A stretch of DNA of 64,000 bases, taken from the NCBI GenBank assembly GCA_016716745.1, contig JADJVD010000006.1, positions 1 to 64,000 of the forward strand. The letters are read 5' to 3'. How positions within the stretch are numbered: the first letter of the stretch is position 1; each line of letters starts with the position of its first letter. The translations under genes and the position numbers were made by a program. The notes under the pieces were generated by a model that was not told the DNA's origin, searched no databases, and saw only the letters and a list, made by a program, of their open reading frames with translations. Of this stretch, positions 18,133-26,818 are shown piece by piece. This DNA comes from Hyphomicrobiales bacterium. Lineage in GTDB: Bacteria; Pseudomonadota; Alphaproteobacteria; Rhizobiales; Beijerinckiaceae.

Positions 18133-19143
18133 TCAACGCGCGCCTTCCGTCATCCACTGGTTGATCCAGGCGCGCCGGTTGCGCGCGACCTCCGCCGGGT
18201 CGATCGACAGGCTCTTGCCCGGCTTCTCCAGCGCGGCGAATTCCGGCGGCAGGTCGACGCCCGCGCGCGCCGGATACATCCACTGTCCCGTCGGCATCAG
18301 CTTCTGGCCGTCTGGGCCGGTGAGGAAGGCGAGGAACGCCTTGGCGAGCGCCGGCTGCTTGCCCGCCTTCAACAGGCCCGCCACCTCCACCTGCAGATAG
18401 TGTCCCTCGGAAAAGATCGCGGCGCGATACTGGTCCTTCTTCTCGGCGATCAGGTGATAGGCGGGCGAGGTGGTGTAGGACAGCACCATGTCGGCCTCGC
18501 CTTTCAGGAACAGGCCGTAGGCGTCCGACCAGCCCTTCGTCACCGTGACGATCTTGTTGTTCAGCTTGAGCCAGGCCTCCGGCGCCTTGTCGCCATAGAC
18601 CGCGCGCAGCCACAGCAACCCGCCGAGTCCGACGGACGAGGAGCGCGGGTCCTGAACGACGATCTTCAGCGAGGCCGGCGCGTCGATCAGCGCCTGCAGC
18701 GAGACTGGCGGATTGGGCAGCTTCGTCCTGTCGTAGACGAAGGCGAACCAGCCGTAATCGAACGGCGCGAAGGTGTCGTCGCTCCACTTGACCGGCAGCG
18801 CCGAGGCGGCCTCCGCCGGCAGGCCGTGCGGGGCGAACAGGCCGGTCTCGCGCGCCTCCGCCGCGAGATTGGCGTCGAGGCCGACGACGACGTCGGCCGG
18901 GCTCGCGGCGCCTTCGAGCTTCAGCCGCGCCAGCATCGAGGCGGCGTCGTCGGCGGCCAGATAAGTCAGCGTGCAGCCGCACGTCGCCTCGAAGGCGGCC
19001 TTCAGCTTCGGCCCCGGCCCGTATTTTCCGGCGAAGGCCGAGTAGCTCATTACGGTGAGCGCCGGCTTCTCCTGCGCCCGCGCGGGCGCAAACGAAATCA
19101 GCGCGGCCGCGACGGCGGCGGCGAGGCTCAGAACATGTCGCAT
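18133..19143 (-). CDS. thiB: Thiamine-binding periplasmic protein
   Basis: ThiB captures thiamine, thiamine phosphate or TPP in the periplasm. I chose the ATG at 19143 because it gives a clean signal peptide (MRHVLSLAAAVAAALISFAPARA) before the mature start QEKPALTVMSY. The 336-residue product has family features: YSAFAGKYGPG near the start, the CGCTLTYLAADDAA stretch, and DYGWFAFVYDRTKLP. It is the first gene of thiBPQ and lies about 70 bp downstream of the TPP riboswitch. Confidence 0.94.
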   Translation of the reverse strand: MRHVLSLAAAVAAALISFAPARAQEKPALTVMSYSAFAGKYGPGPKLKAAFEATCGCTLTYLAADDAASMLARLKLEGAASPADVVVGLDANLAAEARETGLFAPHGLPAEAASALPVKWSDDTFAPFDYGWFAFVYDRTKLPNPPVSLQALIDAPASLKIVVQDPRSSSVGLGGLLWLRAVYGDKAPEAWLKLNNKIVTVTKGWSDAYGLFLKGEADMVLSYTTSPAYHLIAEKKDQYRAAIFSEGHYLQVEVAGLLKAGKQPALAKAFLAFLTGPDGQKLMPTGQWMYPARAGVDLPPEFAALEKPGKSLSIDPAEVARNRRAWINQWMTEGAR

Positions 19144-19211
19144 GTCGGTCTCCGCAAAGACGAGCAAGCGGCCGAAAGCGACAGCGCGATGTGGAAGTCT
19201 TGTCGCGTCAT

Positions 19212-19300
19212 CATCCCTCCGCCGGCATGACCCGGATCAGGTTCGACGGGTCGGCTTGCAGCCTCTCAGCCCGGACGGGCGCCCCGTGTGACAAGTGCAG
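19212..19300 (-). promoter_or_regulatory. TPP riboswitch (THI element) of thiBPQ
   Basis: Read on the minus strand, this leader contains the conserved landmarks of the thiamine pyrophosphate riboswitch in order: GGGGCGCC at the 5' side, GCTGAGA in the pyrimidine-sensing arm, GAACCTGATCCGGGTCATGC, and the closing GCGGAGGGA. These match the THI-box consensus almost base for base. It sits directly ahead of thiB, so binding of TPP should shut down expression of the transporter. The distance to the start codon suggests control of translation initiation or of early termination; I cannot tell which. Confidence 0.96.
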
Positions 19301-19341
19301 ATGTAGGGGAGGGAGGCGCCGAGGGCAAGCGCGCCCGGACC

Positions 19342-19387
19342 GCGAGCCTCCGGCTCGCATCTCGGAGCAAGCGAGCCTCCGGCTCGC
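19342..19387. repeat. Two copies of a 17-bp palindrome
   Basis: The 17-bp imperfect palindrome GCGAGCCTCCGGCTCGC occurs twice, at 19342-19358 and 19371-19387, separated by 12 bp. It lies in the gap between the thi riboswitch and the orphan gene at 19593. Each copy can fold as a small hairpin. Confidence 0.75.
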
Positions 19388-19405
19388 GGTCCAGGGGGGG
19401 GCACC

Positions 19406-19440
19406 GTCATGGCCGGGCTTGTCCCGGCCATCCACGCCGC
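19406..19440. repeat. Dispersed palindromic repeat, copy 1 (family A)
   Basis: A 35-bp sequence centred on the hairpin GGCCGGGCTTGTCCCGGCC, followed by ATCCACGCCGC. An identical 35-bp copy is at 53214-53248 and related copies are at 21406-21425 and, inverted, 21479-21509. Repeats with this GGGCTTGTCCC core followed by ATCCACG are common between genes in Hyphomicrobiales. The rest of the gap to 19592 holds no gene that I can see, only a less GC-rich stretch ahead of the orphan gene. Confidence 0.85.
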
Positions 19441-19592
19441 GTCGCAGCCTGCGGCTATGAACCCTGACGCTCCTCCCACGCCTAATTGGACGGATCGCTT
19501 TAGGCGGTTAGTGCTGTCTCAATGCAATTCTTGATTGAACATCACATTGCGACTATTGTGGAACGTCGAGATGACGACCACTATTATGCTCG

Positions 19593-21389
19593 ATGGTTGA
19601 TCTAAACGATCATATTGCCTTGCAAGCATGGCTGGCCATGCAACCGAGAAGTTTTGCGTATAGATGGGCGGCCCGCGCAGCCTTACGCAGGACACCATTT
19701 GTCGCTGTTCATTTGGGCGAAGCGGAAGCGAAAAGATATCTACTTATCGCTTTTCGAGCTGTGATGTTCGTCATAGCCGGCGCCAACGGCAGGGACGAGC
19801 CGCGATTGCGGCGAGCGGCAGCGGTCGCATATCAGCCGAATGCCTCCGCCCGCGTTGGGTATATCCCTGTTGAAGATATCGTGAATGTTGCCGAAACGAT
19901 AGGATATAACGGCGTTCCCTATTTCGAGACCGCGATCACTAGTTGTGTCCTTCAAAGCGAATCTACTTTGTCCGAATTGGCGGCTGTTCTTGCTGACGAA
20001 AACTATCGCGAGGCGGCCGCCCACCAAGTCGTAAGAGCCGTCCGGTCGGCCACGGAAGCAGACATTGATGCGCCCGCCTCCAGCCCGCTATGGCCAAACG
20101 ACATTGAGCTGATGCGACGCTTGCCCGGTTTTCCGGGCGGGACTCTCGATTTAGTTGCAAGCGCTTGGTCACGCGCCAAGCAGCAACTTGGTTCAGCTCG
20201 TGACGAAAATTGGTGGGTATGGACGGACCTTTACGACGCATGGATTGAAGGGCGCGAACAATTTCCGGGGCTGTCCGAAGCGGTGCGCGCCGAGTTGGAC
20301 ATGGCGATTTGCGAGATTCCCAACGAGGATTGGGAGAAAGGCGCCGCACATGTGAACGCGATCATCGCGGAGATGATCGCCAAAGCGCATGGGTGCGTTC
20401 CAATCGAGGATGCGTCATTGCCGACGCAGGTAGCGGCCGCCGGAACCTTCGGGCCAAATGAACTTGGCAAGATCGATCATGTTCCAGCCACCGAGGCGGA
20501 TCGGTTGGCCAGCACGCCGGACATCATCTTCTTCTACGCGGAGGCGCGTTCTTTATGCGGGGAATTGCGTCAACTGGGCATGCAGTTCCTCGGCGAACCT
20601 ACTTTTGCCTCCGCTGACCGCATGGAGCGTGCGCTTCCGAGTGCTATGTCGGCTGCGGTCGAGCGCGAAATCTGGGCGGCCGGCAACGCATTGCGACGGA
20701 AGTTGTCGGCTCATGATGCGGTCTGCACTTCGCGCGATCCCCATCCGGACCGATTGGAGGCTGGAGCGGTTGAGCGCCTTCGCGCGTTCGTGGAAGCCTT
20801 CAATCAACTTGCGTTCGCTGATCCCAAACTGCGCGCGCGCGACGAACGACGACCCGGGCCGCAGGAAGCTCGCGACGCGCGCGCCGAAATCCGGATCATC
20901 GCGCCCGTCGCCATACAGGCGGCGAGCGACGAAGCGATCACGACGCCCGATGTTGCCGCCGAACTAAAGTCCGTTGCGGACGAAGCGATGGCGACGGATG
21001 AGAACGTCACGGGGCGTCTCGGCGCCGAATACGCACGAGACACGCACAGGAATTTTCAGGCCGCGATCCTCATTGCCGTCTATCGCGCCGTCCGAGTCGT
21101 GAGGCGCTTGGCGACAGGCGGAGGAGGATTTGTCACGAAGGAGATGTTCAAGGGCGCCTATGCGGCGATTGGCAGCGGCGCTGTTACAGTCGCAGGGCTG
21201 GCGGTAACTGGCAATACGAGTTGGCTCGTCACATGGGAAACCGTGCAACTCGTGCTCGGCAACCTGCAGACCTTGCGAGTCTATGCGCCGCTCGCATTCG
21301 AGTCGTCGCCTAGCGTGAAACCTCTGCTCGAATGGCTGGAGGCCAATGTCGAGATCGAGGATCGCAGGAACGCGCGCGAGCGCGACTGA
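19593..21389 (+). CDS. Protein of unknown function, 598 residues, low-GC island gene
   Basis: I do not recognise a named domain. The middle holds NWWVWTDLYDAWIEG followed by ICEIPNEDWEKGAAHVNAII. This W-x-W..Y and DWE-x-G-x-x-x-VN pattern resembles a segment I recall from many uncharacterised alphaproteobacterial proteins. The last third has two hydrophobic stretches (about 475-490 and 530-560: FQAAILIAVYRAVRVV, GSGAVTVAGLAVTG), so the C terminus may insert in or contact a membrane. The N terminus has no signal peptide. Base composition and codon use are clearly less GC-rich than the neighbours, and palindromic repeats lie on both sides, which suggests acquisition by transfer. It stands alone between thiB and dnaG. 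Confidence 0.8.
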   Translation: MVDLNDHIALQAWLAMQPRSFAYRWAARAALRRTPFVAVHLGEAEAKRYLLIAFRAVMFVIAGANGRDEPRLRRAAAVAYQPNASARVGYIPVEDIVNVAETIGYNGVPYFETAITSCVLQSESTLSELAAVLADENYREAAAHQVVRAVRSATEADIDAPASSPLWPNDIELMRRLPGFPGGTLDLVASAWSRAKQQLGSARDENWWVWTDLYDAWIEGREQFPGLSEAVRAELDMAICEIPNEDWEKGAAHVNAIIAEMIAKAHGCVPIEDASLPTQVAAAGTFGPNELGKIDHVPATEADRLASTPDIIFFYAEARSLCGELRQLGMQFLGEPTFASADRMERALPSAMSAAVEREIWAAGNALRRKLSAHDAVCTSRDPHPDRLEAGAVERLRAFVEAFNQLAFADPKLRARDERRPGPQEARDARAEIRIIAPVAIQAASDEAITTPDVAAELKSVADEAMATDENVTGRLGAEYARDTHRNFQAAILIAVYRAVRVVRRLATGGGGFVTKEMFKGAYAAIGSGAVTVAGLAVTGNTSWLVTWETVQLVLGNLQTLRVYAPLAFESSPSVKPLLEWLEANVEIEDRRNARERD

Positions 21390-21405
21390 GTTTTGCCTCC
21401 CATCC

Positions 21406-21509
21406 TGGCCGGGCTTGTCCCGGCCGCCCGCGCGCCGGGGCAGGGCGCTCGCCGTCGGGCGCCGCCGCGGCGGCGCGGCGTGGATGCCCGGGCCAAGCCC
21501 GGGCATGAC
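21406..21509. repeat. Pair of inverted family A repeats
   Basis: A forward copy of the family A core (TGGCCGGGCTTGTCCCGGCC, 21406-21425) and an inverted relative (21479-21509, with CCCGGGCCAAGCCCGGGCAT) enclose about 50 bp of very GC-rich sequence. The pair follows directly after the stop of the orphan gene. Taken together they could form a large stem-loop or a small non-autonomous mobile element. Confidence 0.7.
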
Positions 21510-21539
21510 AGTGAGTGTCGCGACAGTGAGTGTCGCGAC
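21507..21539. repeat. 15-bp tandem duplication
   Basis: The unit ACAGTGAGTGTCGCG is present twice head to tail (21508-21522 and 21523-21537). It lies between the family A and family B repeats. Confidence 0.8.
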
Positions 21540-21570
21540 CGGCTCCTGGCCTTCATCGCCGCGCCCCCGC

Positions 21571-21661
21571 CGTCATTGCGAGGAGGCGGAGCCGACGACG
21601 CAATCCACGCCGGGGCGTGAAGCGCGGCGTCGTGGATTGCTTCGCTTTGCTCGCAATGACG
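21571..21661. repeat. Family B palindromic repeat (about 91 bp)
   Basis: The ends are a perfect 12-bp inverted repeat, CGTCATTGCGAG (21571-21582) and CTCGCAATGACG (21650-21661). Inside are further matching arms, GCAATCCACG and CGTGGATTGC, so the whole element can fold as a long hairpin. It lies 48 bp ahead of dnaG. Elements with these CATTGCGAG...CTCGCAATG ends are common between genes in this bacterial group. Confidence 0.85.
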
Positions 21662-21708
21662 CCGCCCCCACTCGCCCCTCGCCACTCGCCCGCGCTATAA
21701 GCGGTCCC

Positions 21709-23653
21709 ATGCGCTTCCCCCCGTCCTTCATCGAGGAGCTGAAGGCCCGGCTTCCGGTGTCGGAGGTCGTGCGCAAGCGCGTCAAGCTCGCCAAGGCCGG
21801 GCGGGAGTGGAAGGGCCTGTCGCCGTTCAATTCGGAGAAGACGCCCTCCTTTTTCGTCAATGACCAGAAGCAGGCCTGGTTCGACTTCTCCTCCGGCAAG
21901 AACGGTTCGATCTTCGATTTCGTGATGATGACCGAGGGGCTCGGCTTCCCGGAGGCGGTCGAGAAGCTCGCCGGCATGGCCGGGCTGCCGCTGCCTCAGG
22001 TCTCGCCGGAATCGGAGGCGCGCGAGAAGCGCCGCGCCGGCCTGCACGAGGCGCTGGACCTCGCCGCCCGCTTCTTCGAGGAGCAGTTGCAGGGCCGCGA
22101 GGGGGCGAAGGCGCGCGGCTACCTTCAGGATCGCGCCATCTCGCCGGCGCTGCAGAAAACCTTCCGCATGGGCTACGCCCCGGCCGAGAAATTCGCGCTG
22201 CGCGACTGGCTGGCGGCCAGGGACGTGCCCTCCGAGGTGATGATCGAGGCCGGGCTCCTGATCCACGGCGACGAGATCGCCGTCCCCTACGACCGCTTCC
22301 GCGACCGCGTGATGTTCCCGATCGAGGATGCGCGCGGCCGCGTCATCGCCTTCGGCGGCCGGGCGATGGAGAAGGACGTCGCCGCCAAATATCTGAATTC
22401 CCCCGAGACGACGCTCTTCCACAAGGGCGCTGTGCTCTACAACCACCACCGCGCCCGCAAGGCCGCGCACGACAAGGGCACGGTCGTCGCGGTCGAGGGC
22501 TATGTCGACGTCGTGTCGATGACCGGCGCGGGCTTCCCCCATGCCGTCGCGCCCCTCGGCACGGCGCTGACGGCCGACCAGTGCGAGCTGCTCTGGAAGA
22601 TGGCCGAGGAGCCGATCCTCTGCTTCGACGGCGACAAGGCCGGCCGCAAGGCGGCCTACCGCGCCATCGACACCGCGCTGCCGCTGATCGGGGCGGGGCG
22701 GACCTTCCGCTTCGCGCTGCTGCCGGACGGGCAGGACCCGGACGATCTCGTGCACAACGCCGGGTCGGCGGCGATGGCCGAGGCGCTGGCGGCCGCCCGC
22801 CCGCTGGTCGATGTGCTGTGGACGCGCGAGGTCGAGGCGCAGCCGCTCGACACGCCCGAGCGGCGCGTCGGGCTGGAGCGGCGCCTGGCCGAGGCGCTAC
22901 GGCTGATCGCCGACGAGCGCCTGCGCGGCCACTATCGCGACGAGATGAAGCGCCGGCTGGACGCGCTGTTTGGACGGGGCCCCCGGCCCCGCCGGCGGCC
23001 CGGCCCGACCCGGCCGCGCCGGCCCGCGCCCGCCGTTTCCGCGTCGCGCCCCCGGTTCGCGGGGACGCTTCGCGCCCGAGCCGAAGCTCGGCTATGTCGA
23101 CGAGCCGCTGCCGCCGGGCGGCGCCCTCGCCGACACGGCGCTGATGCGCCGCCCCGCCGCCCCGCCGCGCGAGGCCCTGATCGTCGCCATTCTCGTCAAC
23201 CATCCCGGTCTGGCGGCGACCCATCAGGAGGAGCTGGCGCATCTCGATTTCGTCGGCCGCGACACCGCGCGCGCGCTGGCCGCGGTCGTCGCGCTGGCGG
23301 GCGAGGCCGAAACCGCCTCCGAAATGCGCGCCGCGCTGGCCGAAGCGGGGTTTGCGGACGAGCTGGCGGCGCTCGACGCGCAGGCCGACCTCGCCGCGCT
23401 CTGGACCGTGCGGCCCGACGCGGCGGCGGCGGACGCCGAGGCGGCGCTGCGGCAGGCCGTCGGGCTTCAGCGCCGCGCCGTCGCGCTGCGCCGGGAGCTG
23501 GCGGAGGCCGAGCGGGCGCTCGGCGAGGAGCTGACCGAACGCAATCAGGCCCGGCTGGCGGAGATTCTCGCCGAGCTCGCCAGTCTCGAGGGGACCGAGG
23601 CGGCCATCGAGGGCTTCGGCCTCGCCTCGGGCCGGGGCGGGGAGAGCGTCTGA
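21709..23653 (+). CDS. dnaG: DNA primase (frame broken by +1 base near 22976-22983)
   Basis: DnaG makes RNA primers for replication. The start MRFPPSFIEELKARLPVSEVV is typical of alphaproteobacterial primases. The zinc-binding N-terminal domain (about 1-100, SPFNSEKTPSF), the Toprim catalytic core (VVAVEGYVDVVSM; FDGDKAGRKAA) and a C-terminal DnaB-interacting domain (ALIVAILVNHPGL...) are present. The frame changes in the linker: the first part reads to about KRRLDALFGRG and the rest continues in the next frame from there to FAPEPKLGYVDEPLP. Removing one base from the GGGGCCCCC run joins them into about 647 residues. As primase is essential, the break is almost certainly a sequence error. Confidence 0.95.
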
Positions 23654-23980
23654 CCCGCTTTTGACGGCGATCCCGGGCTTGCATAGGCCCGCGGCGACGC
23701 TAAATAGAAGGCTGGACCACCGCGGCCCCTGCGCTGCAACAGGTCCGCTTGCGCCAAAGGCGCCATCCGGTTCCGGCCGGCCAAACCGGACGGAGACTTT
23801 TGAGACGCGGCGAACGTCGCCGCCGCGCCGCAAGGCGCTGGCGCGCTCGGACTTGATGTCCGCGCTGGATGGTTAACCCCCGGTTAGCCCGTCCGCCCGC
23901 AGTTTGTGCAACGATTCGCCCGGCCGCGCCGGGCCCGACCGATCCACGACCGGGGGACGCCCCGGCGACAGGAGCAAGAG
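23654..23980. other. dnaG-rpoD intergenic region
   Basis: This 327-bp gap has no gene that I can support. It holds a possible -35 hexamer TTGACG at 23661 with no convincing -10. It also has a short stem-loop (GGTTAAC at 23871 pairing with GTTAGCC at 23883) and a clear AGGAG ribosome site at 23970 ahead of rpoD. A promoter for rpoD is expected here but I cannot fix its position. Confidence 0.4.
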
Positions 23981-26018
23981 ATGGCGAAGAAGGACGACGA
24001 GAAGAACGACGCCGAGGGCGCCGGGGCGGAAACGTCCGACAGCCCGTTGCTCGATCTCTCGGACGCCGCCGTCAAGCGGATGATCAAGCTCGCCAAGAAG
24101 CGCGGCTACGTCACCCACGACGAATTGCTGGCGGTGCTGCCGCCCGAAGAGTTCACCTCCGAGCAGATCGAGGACGTGCTCTCGATGCTCTCCGACATGG
24201 GCATCAGCGTCGAGGAGAGCGAGAAGCACGACGAGTCCGAGAGCCAGGAAGAGGGCGACGACGACGAGGTCGAGGGCGGCGATCTGGTCGAGGCCGCGCG
24301 GCCGACGCCGGTGGCGACGCGCGCCTCCGAGCCCGCCGAGCGCACCGACGATCCGGTGCGCATGTATCTGCGCGAGATGGGCACGGTCGAGCTGCTCTCG
24401 CGCGAGGGCGAAATCGCCATCGCCAAGCGCATCGAGGCCGGCCGCGAGGCGATGATCGCCGGGCTTTGCGAGAGCCCGCTGACCTTTCAGGCCATCATCA
24501 TCTGGCGCGACGAGCTGAACGAAGGCAAGGTTCTGCTGCGCGACATCATCGATCTCGAGGCGACCTATTCCGGCCCCGACGGCAAGAACACGCCGAAGAT
24601 CGACATGACCGCGCCGGGCGCGGCCGAAGCGGTGGCCGCCGCCGCCGCCGCGCGCGCCCCGACCGCCCCGCGCAATCCCCCGCCCGGACTCGACGAGGGC
24701 GGCGCGCCTTCCGAGGAGAGCTTCGACGACGAGGACGACATGGAGAATTCCGTGTCGCTCTCGGCGATGGAGGCGGAACTGAAGCCCAAGGTGCTCGCCA
24801 CCTTCGACAACATCGCCGACGACTACAAGAAGCTGCGTCGCCTGCAGGATCAGAACGTCGAGAACAAGCTCAAGAACGAGACGCTGACGCCCGCTCAGGA
24901 GCGCAAGTACAAGACGCTGAAGAAAGAGATCGTCGGCGACGTCAAGTCGCTGTCGCTCAACCAGAACCGCATCGACGCGCTGGTCGAGCAGCTCTACGAC
25001 ATCAACAAGCGGCTGATCGGCCACGAGACGCGGCTGATGCGCCTGGCCGAAACCTACGGCGTCGGCCGCGACGATTTCCTGAAGAACTATCAGAACTCCG
25101 AGCTCGACCCGAAATGGGTGCTGCGCGTGTCCAAGCTCGGCGCGCGCGGCTGGCGCGAATTCGTCGCCAACGAGAAGGACCGCATCAAGGATCTGCGCGG
25201 CGATATTCATGCGCTGGCGACCGAGACGGGCCTCGAGATCCTCGAGTTCCGCAAGATCGTCCACATGGTGCAGAAGGGCGAGCGCGAAGCCCGTCAGGCC
25301 AAGAAGGAGATGGTGGAGGCGAACCTGCGTCTCGTCATTTCCATCGCCAAGAAATACACCAACCGCGGCCTGCAGTTCCTCGACCTCATTCAGGAAGGCA
25401 ACATCGGCCTGATGAAGGCGGTCGACAAGTTCGAGTATCGCCGCGGCTACAAGTTCTCCACCTATGCGACGTGGTGGATCCGTCAGGCGATCACCCGCTC
25501 GATCGCCGATCAGGCGCGCACCATCCGCATTCCGGTGCACATGATCGAGACGATCAACAAGATCGTCCGCACCTCGCGCCAGATGCTGCACGAGATCGGC
25601 CGCGAGCCGACGCCCGGAGGAGCTGGCCGAGAAGCTCGCCATGCCGCTCGAGAAGGTGCGCAAGGTTCTCAAGATCGCCAAGGAGCCGATCAGCCTCGAG
25701 ACGCCCATCGGCGACGAGGAGGACAGCCACCTCGGCGACTTCATCGAGGACAAGAACGCGATCCTGCCGATCGATGCGGCGATCCAGTCGAACCTGCGCG
25801 AGACCACGACGCGCGTGCTCGCCTCGCTGACGCCGCGCGAGGAGCGCGTGCTGCGCATGCGCTTCGGCATCGGCATGAACACCGACCACACGCTCGAGGA
25901 AGTCGGCCAGCAGTTCAGCGTCACGCGCGAACGCATTCGCCAGATCGAGGCGAAGGCGCTGAGGAAGCTGAAGCACCCGAGCCGCAGCCGCAAGCTGAGG
26001 AGCTTCCTCGACAATTGA
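23981..26018 (+). CDS. rpoD: RNA polymerase primary sigma factor RpoD (frame broken by +1 base near 25616)
   Basis: This is the housekeeping sigma-70. Region 1.1 (VKRMIKLAKKRGYVTHDELLAVLP), region 1.2 (DDPVRMYLREMGTVELLSREGE), an acidic non-conserved insert, region 2 (NLRLVISIAKKYTNRGLQFLDL; YKFSTYATWWIRQAITRSI) and region 4 (TLEEVGQQFSVTRERIRQIEA) are all present. The frame breaks in region 3: the DNA reads ACGCCCGGAGGAGCTG where ACGCCCGAGGAGCTG would continue TPEELAEKLAMPLEKV. With the extra G removed the protein is about 678 residues, normal for the order. An essential gene cannot be broken here, so this is best read as a sequence error. An AGGAG site precedes the ATG. Confidence 0.97.
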
Positions 26019-26035
26019 GGCGTGCGGAGAAAGAG

Positions 26036-26353
26036 ATGAGGTTCAGGGACTGCTTCTATGCGTGGAATCCGGTCGACTGCCACAAGAACGGAGCCGTGCC
26101 CGGACAAGTTCAAGTTGGTCCCTATCCCGACGAGAGCGGATGGTCGGATCAGTTTCAAAGCTCGCAGGGCGCGTTGAATTTGGACGACCGCGCTCTCATG
26201 GGCGTCGACCTGAAGTTCCGTATTCTAGCGGATTTTCATACGATGGTCGTCAGGGATGGCGTTGACCCGACAGCCGCGCATCGTGAGTTTCTAAGAATCG
26301 ATGAGTATAGGGAGCTGATCTCACCCGATATCGAAGGCGCATCGCCCGAGTAG
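26036..26353 (+). CDS. Hypothetical protein, 105 residues
   Basis: A small acidic protein starting 17 bp after rpoD, with a good ribosome site (GGAGAAAG) ahead of the ATG. It begins MRFRDCFYAWNPVDCHKNG and ends EYRELISPDIEGASPE. I see no signal peptide, membrane segment or known motif. The base composition is lower in GC than rpoD, and it is followed within 20 bp by the HicB-like and HicA-like genes, so it may belong to the same accessory insertion. Confidence 0.6.
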   Translation: MRFRDCFYAWNPVDCHKNGAVPGQVQVGPYPDESGWSDQFQSSQGALNLDDRALMGVDLKFRILADFHTMVVRDGVDPTAAHREFLRIDEYRELISPDIEGASPE

Positions 26354-26372
26354 ATCACAGGGGGTATTATCG

Positions 26373-26609
26373 GTGTCCAGGCCCGTCATCTTCACCATCA
26401 CGGCGACGTGGGACAGCGAGGCGAACGTCTGGAGCGGGCATTGCGACGACATTCCCGCCGCAGCCGACGCCCCGACTCTCGACCAGTTGATGGATCGGAT
26501 CGGCGCGATGGCGATCGACCTTTTGCCGGACAATCATCCCGGCGTCGAACCGTCTTCGGTCTTCCTGCAGATCACGGCCCTGCGCGATATAGAACCCGCC
26601 GCAGCCTGA
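26373..26609 (+). CDS. DUF1902 / HicB-like antitoxin
   Basis: The 78-residue product reads ITATWDSEANVWSGHCDDIP then APTLDQLMDRIGAMAIDLL, the pattern of DUF1902 proteins, which share the partial RNase-H fold of HicB antitoxins. The start is a GTG with an AGGGGG ribosome site 9 bp upstream. The next gene, one base after the stop, encodes a HicA-like double-stranded-RNA-binding toxin, so the two are likely to form a type II toxin-antitoxin pair, with the antitoxin gene first. No helix-turn-helix or ribbon-helix-helix domain is attached. Confidence 0.8.
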   Translation: MSRPVIFTITATWDSEANVWSGHCDDIPAAADAPTLDQLMDRIGAMAIDLLPDNHPGVEPSSVFLQITALRDIEPAAA

Positions 26610-26610
26610 C

Positions 26611-26808
26611 ATGGCCCCGCAGTTCGATCGCCCCTTGCGAGAGATACTGACGCGCGCCGGCTGCATGCTGATACGACAGGGGAAAGGCAGTCACGAGATC
26701 TGGCGCAGCCCGATCACGGGACGCAACTTCGCGGTGCCGGTCGGAATTCCGAGCCGACACACGGCGAACGCGATTCTGCGTCAGGCCGGGCTGCCCAAGG
26801 CGTTCTGA
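26611..26808 (+). CDS. HicA-like toxin (YcfA family)
   Basis: The 65-residue protein has the HicA pattern: REILTRAGCMLIRQGKGSHEIWR, with the GSHEIW motif carrying the catalytic histidine, then FAVPVGIPSRHTANAILRQAG. HicA proteins are mRNA interferases. It follows the DUF1902 gene with a one-base gap. Together with that gene it is a candidate chromosomal toxin-antitoxin module downstream of rpoD. Confidence 0.82.
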   Translation: MAPQFDRPLREILTRAGCMLIRQGKGSHEIWRSPITGRNFAVPVGIPSRHTANAILRQAGLPKAF

Positions 26809-26818
26809 CCAGCGCGCC

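Noticed and set aside
22581..23144. Alternative frame across the dnaG linker as a separate gene
   Set aside because: It has only Ala/Arg/Gly/Pro-rich sequence and overlaps the primase core. The single-base correction explains the locus better.
25641..26018. Stand-alone sigma region 4 protein starting at 25641
   Set aside because: It is the tail of rpoD brought into another frame by the extra base; no ribosome site or promoter precedes it.
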